The notes beneath the pieces are model-generated. The model had not been told where the DNA came from. It ran no database searches and saw only the letters and a list, made by a program, of their open reading frames with translations. Of a stretch of DNA of 12,500 bases, positions 1 to 8,100 are shown in pieces. Every line of letters begins with the position of its first letter. Position 1 is the first letter of the stretch. The position numbers and the translations under genes are program-made. Source of the DNA: Cristatella mucedo (lineage: Eukaryota; Bryozoa; Phylactolaemata; Cristatellidae). The stretch lies in assembly GCA_009760855.2 (NCBI GenBank), contig WPIO01000015.1, forward strand, positions 6,670,001-6,682,500, given 5' to 3'.

Positions 1-10
1 TTGCTGCGTT

Positions 11-390
11 CGTCGCGCCGCTCGGCGTAACGTCGCGCCGCTCGGCGCAACGTCGCGCCGCTCGGCGCAACGTCGCACCGCTCGGCGCAACGTCGCACCG
101 CTCGGCGCAACGTCGCACCGCTCGGCGCAACGTCGCACCGCTCGGCGCAACGTCGCACCGCTCGGCGCAACGTCGCACCGCTCGGCGCAACGTCGCACCG
201 CTCGGCGCAACGTCGCACCGCTCGGCGCAACGTCGCACCGCTCGGCGCAACGTCGCACCGCTCGGCGCAACGTCGCACCGCTCGGCGCAACGTCGCACCG
301 CTCGGCGCAACGTCGCACCGCTCGGCGCAACGTCGCACCGCTCGGCGCAACGTCGCACCGCTCGGCGCAACGTCGCACCGCTCGGCGCAA
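11..390. repeat. GC-rich 20-bp tandem repeat array (19 units)
   Basis: Nineteen head-to-tail copies of a 20-bp unit, CGTCGCACCGCTCGGCGCAA. The last sixteen units (71-390) are identical to each other. The first three (11-70) have G instead of A at unit position 7, and the first also has T instead of C at position 18. A degenerate twentieth unit follows at 391-410. The unit is dense in CpG, and in the three left-hand units it holds a perfect short inverted repeat (GCGCCG-CT-CGGCGC) that the A variant breaks at one pair. The unit length is not a multiple of three and no unit carries a start codon context, so it is not coding. Perfect identity over 320 bp points to recent amplification or homogenisation. 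Copy number is probably polymorphic or affected by assembly. Confidence 0.98.
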
Positions 391-410
391 CGTCGCTTGG
401 CTCGCCGCGC

Positions 411-1368
411 GACTGGGGAGGAGCCTTTGTGGGCGTGTGATCGCCGTCACGTGGTTCCGCCCCCAGCCGACGTTCTGTCCGCCCAACGGGAACGCTCCTT
501 GCCGGCACGTGACTCGTTCCTTGCCGCGCAATTCACTTTCTGCCTGTGCGACGGCCAGCACGCACGCTATCCACTCTCTTCTCTCACGTAACGCCTCGTG
601 CTCCGGAGCAGCACGCACGACGGCAGCTAGATCGTATAATACAGCCGTCGACAGCGCTTGTGGGGGCTTCGCTCTTCATCGCGCCGCCATCGCGCGCCCG
701 CGAGCCCCTACAAACTTAACCTCTACTCAGGCGCTTCACTTATGTCTCAAGGCTCGAGCCCACGATCTCAGCCAGACCTAGGTCGGGGCGAGCGCCTTGA
801 ACGCTGGACCAAACCGGTTCGGCACGCATCCAACATCAGCCGTAGAAAACGGCAATTCTCTTGCGACGCGAAGAGCGTGACTAAACTGCCGTGCGCCTCA
901 AGCGTAGCTAAAGCGTCTGGCTTGAAGGCCAAAGCTGAAAGTCAGCTGACTGCCTATTACTTGACCTTAGCTTTACGCTGCCTAAGCATCGATTATAACA
1001 TAACTGTTTCAGTCATTATAATTCAGGAACTGCGAATAATAAATCTCGGCAGTAATAATCTGGTTGATATAGAATACCAACGACTCACTCCATTGGCCGT
1101 TTGATGGCCGGCCTCAGCGCCAGAGGAGGCAAGAAACCTGATCGCACTGAGAATTATAACGACAATGTGAGCAGCGTTGACCAGTAGGATCGGTGCTACA
1201 GCAAAGCTCTTCTTAGGGAGACTGCTTTCGCTTCCGCTTGCAACATTCGCACCCTTAGCACCGTCAGCCTTTGCCCATCCTGTCTCATATGTCGGGCAAT
1301 GTCGCCTTTACACAAGCTACGAGGTGACCCGTGCGAGTCAACGCAAAGCCGGGCCAGTTTAGTACGTG
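411..1368. other. Unassigned region, GC-rich then neutral; possible promoter
   Basis: No gene is recognised here. Bases 411-720 are GC- and CpG-rich. They hold two CACGTG E-box palindromes (about 449-454 and 506-511), a GC-box-like CCGCCCCC near 458-465, and a TATA-like GTATAATA at 634-641. This mix could be a promoter or CpG island, but nothing downstream confirms one. An open frame of 148 codons runs from 658 to 1104 on the plus strand. Its product has no domain I recognise, its second half is low in coding character, and a later methionine near 741 has a weak start context. A 27-codon frame begins at 1103 and is also unremarkable. I treat both as uncertain rather than as genes. Confidence 0.3.
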
Positions 1369-1370
1369 AA

Positions 1371-1388
1371 AAGAGAGAGAGAGAGAGC
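1371..1388. repeat. (GA)n microsatellite
   Basis: A short run of alternating G and A, about eight dinucleotides, embedded in otherwise unassigned sequence. No target duplication or element end can be tied to it. Confidence 0.9.
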
Positions 1389-1689
1389 GCGGCCGGAGAG
1401 TAGCCAAAGCAGTTGGAGGGAAGTGTCCTTTTGTCTGCGACAACTAGACGGATGTGCGTTCGGGCGTCTCACCTCGAGAGGTATTGGCTTCACAGCTGGT
1501 AAGCAATTTGGCAGCCAGCGGTTGCTAAAGGCTCTCTGGGTGAAGAGAAATTTATTGCCCACACAGGACCTGAGTGCGCGAACAGGCTGAAACTGATAAA
1601 AAAGTGTCCCAATCCTAAACTCGGGGTAGAGCTCAGACTGTGTTTCACACCAGTAGTCAAAAGGAACTGACAGCTTACCCAGTGCACTG
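1389..1689. other. Unassigned sequence left of LINE copy A
   Basis: Nothing is recognised here. A 140-codon frame on the minus strand (1359-1781) crosses it but runs into the recognisable 5' part of LINE copy A on the opposite strand, so it is most likely fortuitous. The left end of the LINE may lie somewhat inside this stretch, because the alignment with copy G fades gradually near 1690-1750. Confidence 0.4.
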
Positions 1690-2091
1690 TGCTCACCACA
1701 AACCTCCTGCAAATAGTAATAAACACTGACGTTGACTTGAAGGGTTTGCATAGTTTTCATGACGCAGCACATGCTTAGCAAGGAAGCTGCAGTCTCGGGT
1801 GCAGCTACCAGCTATAAACTCGTACTTTGAAACCTCAAGCCTACCATGCACGATCCGGTTAGGATTAAGAGCTGATCACTCCACAGAGCCAGCATCGCTG
1901 CACGTGTATAACGATATCCTCAGGAATGCAGACTTGGGCAATAACAATAATAATATAAGTACGACTCTTGTGTAGAACCTTCAGAGAACACCATCTCTAT
2001 TCAGGGACTTTCCAACTCGCTTCAAAAGAATCAATTCCCACGATGTTCTTGTCCGGTTCTTTTCACGGTTTATACTCTCCCTCTTGCTGAT

Positions 2092-2984
2092 GTGATTGCC
2101 AAGCGAAATCTAGGCTTTCAATTCTATGCGGATGACACTCGGTTGTACCTTTGCTTTGATCCCTCCCAGCCTTCGAGCACCTCAAATTTTCTCAACTCAC
2201 TTGCTGCATGCATTGATGACATCCGCACATGGATGGCAGCAAATTTTCTAAAACTAAACGATGACAAAACTAACTTACTAGTTATGGGCAAACCCAGTGT
2301 GATTCAGAAATTGGAAAGGCTGACTCAAAATTGGCTGTGCCAGCATATCTCCTGTCGAATCAGCTCGAAATCTAGGTGTCATATTCCAAAGCGACCTCTC
2401 GTTTGACGACCATATCAGCTCCACGGTCAAATCTGCCTATTTTCAGTTTCATAATATTGCTAAAATTCGGGCTTGTTTAGATAAGGATACCACGTCCAAG
2501 TTGGTCCATGCATTCGTGACATCTCGTCTCGACTTCTGCAACTCACTGCTTACTGGCCTCCCAGCATGTGTGATCAGGGGATTGCAGCTGGTGCAAAACT
2601 CTGCAGCTAGGCTTGTCTGTCGTGAGCGTCGCAGTTGTCACATTACTCCACTTCTCGCCGACCTGCACTGGCTACCAGTCAAGCAACGGATTGACTTCAA
2701 GGTTTTGTCGCTCACTTATAGGTCCCTTCATTCTATGGCTCCAGCCTATCTCCGACATACTCCCCCATCAGGCCAAGCATCGTACCACCCGCTTTTCGGA
2801 ATCCAACAGTCTAGAAATACCTCGTACAAACCTCAAATCTTTTGGAGACCGTGCATTTAGTTCGTATGCTCCCAAGGCCTGGAACTCCCTCCCGAACTGC
2901 GTCAGAACATCCCCTGATCTGACCACATTTAAAAGGAACTTAAAAACACACCTATTTAGGACAGCATTTAGCGGGTCCCTGTGA
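2092..2984 (+). pseudogene. Reverse transcriptase C-terminal half of LINE A, frameshifted
   Basis: This is the readable coding remnant inside copy A. One frame (2092-2406) gives FYADDTRLYLCFDP and the MAANFLKLNDDKT segment typical of CR1/L2 reverse transcriptases. A second (2501-about 2755) gives TSRLDFCNSLLTGLP, the QNSAARLV segment and HWLPVKQRIDFKVL. A third (about 2755-2984) gives SFGDRAFSSYAPKAWNSLP through THLFR and the stop. The three frames follow one another in the order expected for the family, so this is one ancestral gene broken by two indels, not three genes. No product is expected. Confidence 0.85.
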
Positions 2985-3148
2985 TTTGTCCTTCACGTGT
3001 TTATGCGTGCTTACACTGTGCATGCTGCCACTAACCACATTTGCATGCTGACCATGTGCATGTCACCCCTAACCATGTTATTCATTTTGTTTATTTTTCA
3101 AGCATGATTTTACTTACCATTTAATTGCATTTCCCTTTGCAGCAAATG

Positions 3149-3221
3149 TAAAGCGCCTAGAAAGAGATTAAGTTCTCTGAGGGCGCTTTATCAAGTACAT
3201 TATTATTATTCTTATTATTAT
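3149..3221 (+). other. LINE A 3' stem-loop and (ATT)n tail
   Basis: TAAAGCGCC at 3149-3157 pairs perfectly with GGCGCTTTA at 3182-3190. An inner stem, AGAGA with TCTCT, shortens the loop, and an (ATT)n run follows to 3221. In CR1/L2-type elements the RNA 3' end is what the reverse transcriptase recognises when it starts copying, and short tail repeats arise by slippage at priming. The same structure recurs in degenerate form at the ends of copies B, D/E, the nested element, G, and the SINE at 8101. That recurrence makes it the family's defining 3' signal. Confidence 0.8.
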
Positions 3222-3536
3222 AAATGCATGGTATCAACAAGTAAAAGCAGACAAGTTTCATGATTAGGTCAGCGTGCTAAAGGATATATCAAGACACTCC
3301 TAATCACCGGTAAGAAATACTTCAGGCGAGTAAAACACATTGAATCCTACACAGGTTCGCACGCAAAGCACGCCATTACAAGATAAGAGGTCGTTGCCAC
3401 CCTAGCCAAGCGATTTCTAGGCATAAGGTGCATACGGGCTCAACGCTCTGTGACTGAAAGATTTCAATTTACGGAATCGGACGACTTAGGAGCGGGAGAT
3501 ACGAGAGCATAATGGGGAGAAAGGACGACTGATAGG
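3222..3536. other. Spacer between LINE A and LINE B, nothing recognised
   Basis: About 315 bp with no long open frame, no repeat and no element signature. It separates the 3' tails of two LINE copies that point toward each other, so it would form the loop of any hairpin made by pairing copies A and B. Confidence 0.5.
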
Positions 3537-3558
3537 TAATAATAATAATAATAATAAT
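3537..3558. repeat. (TAA)n microsatellite, tail of LINE B
   Basis: About seven TAA repeats placed exactly at the 3' terminus of the inverted LINE. On the element's own strand this is (ATT)n, like the tail of copy A. It is best explained as the element's tail, perhaps lengthened later by slippage. Confidence 0.9.
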
Positions 3559-4085
3559 GTATTTGATATAGTCCCCCTCGGAGAACCTAATCACTTTCTA
3601 GGCACTTTAGATTTGCTGCAAAGGAAGCACGATCTAACGGTGAGTGATATCATGCTCGATAAACAACAAGAATAACATGGTTAGGGGTGACATGCACAGG
3701 GTCGGTATGCAAATGTGGTTAGTGGCAGTATACACAGTGTGAGCGTGCATAAGCACATCAAGGACGAATTAAGGGACCCGCTAAATGGTGCGATAAATAG
3801 GTGTGTTTTTAGGTTTTTTTAATGTGGACATGTCAGGAGATGTCGTGACGCAAGTCGGAAATGATTTCCCGGCTTTGGAAGCATACAAACTAAAGGCAGG
3901 GTCCCCAAAAGATTTGAGATTTGTAGTAAAGGGTATTGAGTTATGCGTAAACATGTCGATTCCGAAAAGCAGGTCATGTTTAGCCTGGTGGGGCCGTAGA
4001 GGTAGGCTATTGTAAGAGGGTTAAGTGAACTGTGGATGCCAGACAGAGAATCTTGAAATCGATTCAATGCTTCACACGTAGCTAT
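3537..4085 (-). mobile_element. LINE copy B, 3' end only, inverted
   Basis: Read on the minus strand, this is the last ~550 bp of the same LINE family. It starts within the segment equivalent to copy A positions ~2660-2700 (HWLPV/RIDFKVL coding region, here badly decayed). It passes through the FSES, SFGDRAF and LPxC segments, then the 3' UTR with its repeated CATGCTG / CTAACCA words, and ends in a degraded stem-loop and an (ATT)n tail, seen on the plus strand as (TAA)n at 3537-3558. The reading frame is shifted at least once: only the FSES motif and a later shifted stretch remain open on the minus strand at 3819-4067. It lies head to head with copy D/E, and the exact join near 4081-4085 is ambiguous. 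Confidence 0.85.
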
Positions 4086-4343
4086 GTAGAGTTTTTCTGC
4101 TGGTTTTTCTGAATTTTTCGTCCGAATTGAAGCTAGTCACCACCAAATCCGACTTGAGCGTCTTGCAACTCACCTGAGCTTCGTTGGAAATGTTTTGGTC
4201 TCACACCGCAATATTTAGGTCTCATCTCTGTGGGAGATTTCAGACAGCAAATGTCAACCGGCAACCGGTCGTGTCTGAATAGCTTCAAAATTACGGGTCT
4301 GGCCCCAGGAGTCTGAGCTTGGTTCGCTCCTTTTCAAAATGTA

Positions 4344-4454
4344 TCCCTCTTGTCTTTGTCTCCCTCTTGTCTTTGTCTCCCTCTTGTCTTTGTCTCCCTC
4401 TTGTCTTTGTCTCCCTCTTGTCTTTGTCGCCCTCTTGTCTTTGTCTCCCTCTTG
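4344..4454. repeat. 17-bp minisatellite inside LINE D
   Basis: Six full units of TCCCTCTTGTCTTTGTC (the sixth starts with G) and a 9-bp partial seventh. The flanking CCCTCTTGCCGATG is the normal family sequence (copy A has CCCTCTTGCTGATG at 2079-2092), so the array grew by duplication of resident reverse-transcriptase coding sequence. Because 17 is not a multiple of three, the array reads in all three phases and creates a 17-residue charged periodicity on the minus strand that is not a real protein. Confidence 0.95.
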
Positions 4455-5124
4455 CCGATGTAATCACTAAGCACACTCTTGGCTTTCGTTTCAATGCAGA
4501 TGACGCACGGCTGTACCTGTGCTTTAATCCCCCTACCTTCCAGAGCCGCTAACTCTCACAAATCTTCGAAGCATGCATTGCTGACATTCGCACTTTGATG
4601 GCAGCAAGCTTTCTTCAATTGACTGACGATAAAAACAGTACTTCTATTGGTAAACTTACTTTTGTTCCGCATTTGGTAAACCTATTTCGTTATGTGGTGT
4701 CTGCCTGGGTAGTTCCTGTAGCTCCGGCACGAAATCTGGGTGCCGTGTTCCAAAGAGATCATTCACTAGACGACAACATCAGTTCCACAATCAAATCTAC
4801 CTATTTTCAGCTGCATGAGGGTGCAGAACTTCGAGTCAGCTTAGACAGGGATACCACATATCCAAGTGTATTCATGCATTTTTTACATCCTGTCTCTCAG
4901 CTTCCGGAGCACACTGCTTGCAGATCGTCCTGCCTATGGCAATGAGACATTCGGAGTTAGCGAAAAACTCGTGCGCCCGGCTTGTCTGTCCTGAGCGTTG
5001 TAGTTGGCACATTGCAGCAGTAACATTACGCTATTCTCACTGACCAGCACTAGTTGACCATCAAGTAGCGCATCGACTTCAAGGAAATGTCAATCATTTT
5101 TCAAGTCCCTTTATTATCTCACTC

Positions 5125-5219
5125 GGTCGTGCTTCCTTTGCACAAATTTAAAGCACATGGAAAGAGATTGACTTCTCTGAGGCTGCTTTGATAAATATTT
5201 TGTTATGATTATTATTATA
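5125..5219 (+). mobile_element. Nested LINE 3'-tail insertion in copy D/E
   Basis: About 95 bp matching only the last part of the LINE 3' UTR: the CGTGCTTCCTTTGCA word also seen in copy B, then the TAAAG...AGAGATT...TTCTCTGAGG stem-loop region, then ATTATTATTAT. The host copy breaks off just before it and resumes just after it with essentially no missing family sequence. An imperfect repeat, TCTCACTC at 5117-5124 and TCTCAATC after the tail (about 5227-5234), could be a worn target-site duplication. The alternative is an internal deletion in one copy followed by a second truncated copy that begins at the same point by chance. Confidence 0.7.
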
Positions 5220-5598
5220 GAACTACTTCTCAATCATGCTGGGCAATGTACCGCCCACTCTTCTGACTCCTGTATTTTAGCTTTGCCTCGAACTAACTTT
5301 AAATTCCTTCCAGACCCTGCCTTTCTTTGTATGCCCCAAAGCCTTTAAACTCGCTCCTTACTGACTCCATGACATCCCCTATCAAGAAGAGATTAAAAAA
5401 CAAGGTTAAACCAACCTGTTTCTTACACCGTTCGCTATTTTTGTAATTTTTGTCTTCTGTGTGCTTGTGCGGGTTGATAGTGTGTACGCATCGCTAACCA
5501 ACAAACCCACATGTTTACTTAACATCAACTTAACATCACTCATAAAGAGCCTATAAGTATATTTAATTCTCATAGGTATAATACAAATTTCTTACTGT

Positions 5599-5600
5599 TA

Positions 5601-5631
<31 letters not shown>

Positions 5632-5632
5632 T
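5599..5632. repeat. (TA)n microsatellite, tail of LINE D/E
   Basis: A TA run with one G interruption directly after the degenerate stem-loop of copy D/E. It occupies the place where other copies carry (ATT)n and ends about ten bases before inverted LINE fragment F. Confidence 0.9.
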
Positions 5633-5642
5633 GATTTATATC

Positions 5643-6068
5643 TGATTGCACAGACGGGTAGACCAGCATGCAGTGAGTTAAAGAAGTCAAGACGGGATGT
5701 CACAAATGCATGGGCCAATTTAGATGTGGTATCCCTGTCTAAGCAACCCCGAATTTTAGCAATATTACGTCGTTGAAAGTAGGAAGACTTGACTAGAGCT
5801 GATGTGGTCGTCTAACGAAAGGTCACTTTGGAACATGACACCTAGATTTCGTGCAGATTCAACAGGAGATATGCTGGCAGAGCTGATATTGACCGTTAGC
5901 CTTTCCAATTTCTAAATCATACATGGTTTGCCAATGACTAGTAAGTTGGTTTTATCATCATTCAATTACAGAATGCTTGCTACCATCCATGTGCAGATGT
6001 CATCAATACATGCAGCAAGGAAGTTGAGAGAATTTGATGTGCTGGAGGGCAGGAAGGGATCAAAGCAA
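5643..6068 (-). mobile_element. LINE fragment F1, internal reverse transcriptase segment
   Basis: Read on the minus strand it begins with CTTTGATCCC (the CFDP codons just after the FYADD box). It runs through the segments equivalent to copy A 2156-2580: CIDDI, MAAN, LKLNDDKTN, SARNLGV, DDHISS, KIRACLDKDT, TSRLDF, SLLTGLP. It stops abruptly after the CAATCAGA word at about 5643. Several stops and indels break the frame, for example TAG in the phrase equivalent to IQKLE. It has neither the 5' nor the 3' end of the element. Confidence 0.85.
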
Positions 6069-6285
6069 AGCATGCACAGTGTCAGCGCGCATAAGCACAT
6101 AAACGACGAATCACAGAGATTCAGTAAATCCTGCGATTAATAGATACGTTTTAGTTTCTTTTTAAATGTGGGCAAGGAAGGAGATGTCGTAACACAATTT
6201 GGAAGCGATTTTCAGGCTTGTGGGACCATACGATCTAAAGGCACGTCTCCAAAGGATTTGAGGATTTTACGAGCATTACATTATG
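6069..6285 (-). mobile_element. LINE fragment F2, C-terminus and start of 3' UTR
   Basis: On the minus strand this reads the SFGDxAF, SLP(N/T)C, FKxxLK coding segments, the ORF end and the first part of the 3' UTR (TGTGCTTATGCG...CACTGTGCATGCT). It is joined directly to F1, which comes from further upstream in the element. The order along the strand is therefore C-terminus first and reverse transcriptase core second. The join at about 6066-6071 shares only a base or two between the two sources. A deletion between two neighbouring same-strand copies would give this order. Confidence 0.8.
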
Positions 6286-6289
6286 TCGT

Positions 6290-6657
6290 AACTGAATGAA
6301 AGGCAGACAAGACTGGAATGTTTGCCGATGCTAACCATAAACCTGGAAATTCGAAGTTGCAATCGCTGTTGTAGATGCCTGCTTCCCCATGCGTTGTGTG
6401 TACTGATAGTGTTACAATGTATCTCCGGCTGTAATTCCACAAGGCCACATAGACTATGTGGGTACTACCCAGGAGCTTTGTATTTCGCACTCACAGCCTA
6501 GCGGCTTGCGGTACGCATTCGGGAGTTAATATACTTTATCTCATATATACTTAGTCTTTATCTTTGGTTTTAGATCGTCTCAAATATCTATGAGGATCGA
6601 GCCGAAGCTACAAGCAATCGCCCTTCGTCTCCAGCACGGGAACTGCTGACAACGTTT
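6290..6657. other. Unassigned sequence
   Basis: No recognisable gene or repeat. A 69-codon minus-strand frame (6281-6490) begins within the edge of LINE fragment F2 and has no features of a real protein. Confidence 0.4.
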
Positions 6658-6663
6658 ACGTAC

Positions 6664-6767
6664 CGGGCGTCCACAGACACGTTGCTCTACGTTGCTGCGA
6701 CATGCTGTGGGTGTGGAAGGTAAAAGCAGGACAGCTGCAATGGCAACTGCGACGAAGTAACCAAATC
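6664..6767 (-). CDS. Candidate exon: signal-peptide-like segment plus start of a TIL-like cysteine domain
   Basis: On the minus strand, a CCCTAG acceptor-like site precedes 6767 and a strong donor-like GTACGT begins at 6663. Between them lie 104 bp with 34 complete codons. The peptide starts with a hydrophobic run (GYFVAVAIAAVLLLPSTPTA) resembling a signal peptide. It continues CRSNVEQRVCGRP, whose C-x2-N-x5-CG spacing matches the first half of trypsin-inhibitor-like (TIL) domains, secreted serine protease inhibitors. The donor falls just where the next TIL cysteine would be expected. No later exon with the remaining cysteines was found down to the LINE cluster, and no upstream exon with a start was identified, although the frame stays open upstream to a Met at 6858. 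The exon could be real, a relic or chance. Confidence 0.25.
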
Positions 6768-6769
6768 CT

Positions 6770-7735
6770 AGGGATTTTCGATAAGTGCAGTCGATTGCAG
6801 TGGATTTCGCGAAACCGCACGCCAAATGCCTCGACGTTATTCGGGTACATGCGAACATAAGTGTAGTTTACTGAATGCAAAATCAAAAATTGGGCTTAGC
6901 GAAGCATATTCTCAGAGGATTTGCGGTAAATTCCGGCGGATTTCGGTTGTGGCCAGCGTCTTTGGAGCCCAGTTTCGAGTTTCGAGAAAGAGAGCTAGCG
7001 AAGTGGCAATTTAGAGGCAATGTTAGATTAGCGAGCGTGCACTAAAAAATTCTCTCGAAATTCGAGCTTGGCAACGTCGATTTCCGGCGAGCTGTAGCAT
7101 AATGAAAGTGGATTTCGGTGGATTTTGGTAATTCGTTGAACTCACGTCTGCAGCATCTGGCTGCCCCGCCCATCCGCCCATTCAGCCAGACTCATAGGAG
7201 CCTCGGCCTCGGCCTCGACTCCTACCTGCGAGCTCGCCTCCTCGACTCGGCCACCTTTAGGTTGCTGTCAGACTTTAGCTCCTCATTTTAAGTGGCAGCA
7301 AGGTGTGTAAAGTCATCGTTCGCCCACGGATACGGTCTGGGACGACAGGCCAGATTTTAATTGGTCATAAGAGAACTTCGGTGAACAGACTCTATTACAA
7401 TCAGTGCTGTGTGCCGGATGGGTGCATAGGCTTTATGAAATAGAAATAGCTCTTCGCGGACGGCTAAATTTTAAATTATCATTGCGCACGCGTAAACGTT
7501 CAGGAATTCTTCACACAAGTCAAGCTCAAGAGAGATCAAGCTGCGGTTGCAAAAAAGTATTCAGAGCATGCCTTTGCAATTGCTCTCCGTTAATTGTTTC
7601 CAACGTTAGTTTAGTGCGTGAAAATAGATTTAGCTTTCTTCAAATGTTTTAAAAAGTATTTTGTTAATATAATTAAGTGTTGACTATTCCTTGGATGAAA
7701 CTGGTTGAATAGCCACATAATCTTAGCCCAGTAAT
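6770..7735. other. Unassigned sequence with short dispersed motifs
   Basis: No gene is recognised. The words GTGGATTTCG / CGGATTTCGG recur at about 6799, 6934, 7107 and 7118, and an imperfect inverted pair built on TTTCGAGAAAGAGA and CTCTCGAAATTCGAG lies near 6980 and 7052. A small CCTCGG-rich stretch sits at 7200-7255. Open frames here (6826-7014, 7404-7652) are short and show nothing protein-like. Confidence 0.4.
7200..7255. repeat. CCTCGG/CTCGAC-rich low-complexity stretch
   Basis: Three CCTCGG hexamers in a row at 7201-7218 are followed by related CTCGACTCC and GCCTCCTCGACTCGG words. This is a degenerate simple repeat with no coding sign. Confidence 0.6.
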
Positions 7736-7800
7736 AAAGTGCTGCCGCTCTTAGCGACCCAGGGCGAGAGCTCGATCCCTCCACTCTGTCACCCACTGTA
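7735..7800 (+). mobile_element. Possible tRNA-SINE fragment (B-box)
   Basis: AGCTCGATCCC at 7769-7779 matches the RNA polymerase III B-box consensus (GGTTCGANTCC) at most positions. It is preceded by GCTCTTAGCGACCCAGGGCGAGAG, which resembles the anticodon-to-T-arm stretch of tRNA-derived SINEs. No convincing A box or SINE tail is visible, so this would be a broken copy of a SINE that differs from the one at 8101. Confidence 0.35.
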
Positions 7801-8100
7801 AGCCTCGTGAAAGCCGCCAAGTCTCCCCTGTCGCTCCATAAAGGTTTTCGAACACGCTTGCCTTCACCTTTAGCCTAATAAGCATCCGTACTTTTAATCC
7901 GTACTCTTTATCCGTACTTGTAATGCAATAACAAATACGCAGTTAATGTTCTTGAAGGTCATTGTTCGTCGAGCCCAAGGTCATGCTGCCGAGTCCTTCA
8001 ACGTAGGAAAGTGTGTGTGCCCATCTATCTCTCATCAGTAGTTAGCAGAAACTGAACATAGCTGCAAAATCCCGAATAATTGTAACCTATGGACAGCATG
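7801..8100. other. Unassigned sequence
   Basis: Nothing recognised apart from a small triplet of the word ATCCGTAC(T/-) at about 7884-7918, where CCGTACTT(TT)A phrases recur three times. This is a short local duplication. Confidence 0.4.

Larger units (their letters stand above)
1690..3221 (+). mobile_element. LINE copy A, CR1/L2-type, 5'-truncated and dead
   Basis: This is the 3' half of a non-LTR retrotransposon of the CR1/L2 type. The intact family member would encode an endonuclease-reverse transcriptase that copies its own RNA into nicked chromosomal DNA. From about 1690-1750 it aligns base by base with copy G, up to the segment encoding the NHSTESA-type motif (about 1870-1900). About 85-120 bp covering reverse transcriptase motif A, with its catalytic Asp, is then missing, and AT-rich filler lies at about 1945-1985. 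The catalytic box FYADD is intact at 2122-2136. The C-terminal region follows (motifs HWLPV, RIDFKVL, SFGDRAF, AWNSLP, LKTHLFR) in two frames, with a shift near 2755 and another between 2340 and 2500. The ORF stop is TGA at 2982-2984. The 3' UTR ends with a stem-loop and an (ATT)n tail. It is non-autonomous and a pseudogene. Confidence 0.9.
4081..5632 (+). mobile_element. LINE copy D/E, 5'-truncated, interrupted by a nested LINE tail
   Basis: This copy aligns with copy G from the AGAGTCTCTGC-like segment just before motif A onward. All of it is strongly decayed. The catalytic box reads FNADD (4490-4504), so the usual Tyr is replaced by Asn. A 17-bp minisatellite has grown inside the coding region (4344-4454). 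Coding-like blocks continue to about 5123, where a ~95-bp LINE 3' end intrudes. The C-terminal region then resumes at 5220 at the equivalent point of copy G (near 11534) and runs into the 3' UTR (to ~5545), a degenerate stem-loop (about 5542-5590) and a (TA)n tail. No frame stays open over more than about 100 codons in the right phase. Confidence 0.85.

Noticed and set aside
11-390. Regular 20-bp repeat resembling a CRISPR array
   Set aside because: The units are directly adjacent with no variable spacers, and no cas genes are present; it is a simple tandem array.
658-1104. 148-codon plus-strand frame as a protein gene
   Set aside because: No recognisable domain, weak start context and uneven composition; it may contain exon sequence, but nothing supports it.
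1359-1781. 140-codon minus-strand frame as a gene
   Set aside because: It overlaps the 5' part of LINE copy A on the other strand, includes a GA microsatellite translated as low-complexity sequence, and shows no domain.
4291-4494. Charged repeat protein on the minus strand
   Set aside because: The pattern comes entirely from the 17-bp minisatellite read in three phases inside a dead LINE.
4081-5632. 5' inversion (twin priming) of a single LINE with copy B
   Set aside because: Both the inverted part and the direct part end in their own 3' UTR and tail, so they are two insertions.
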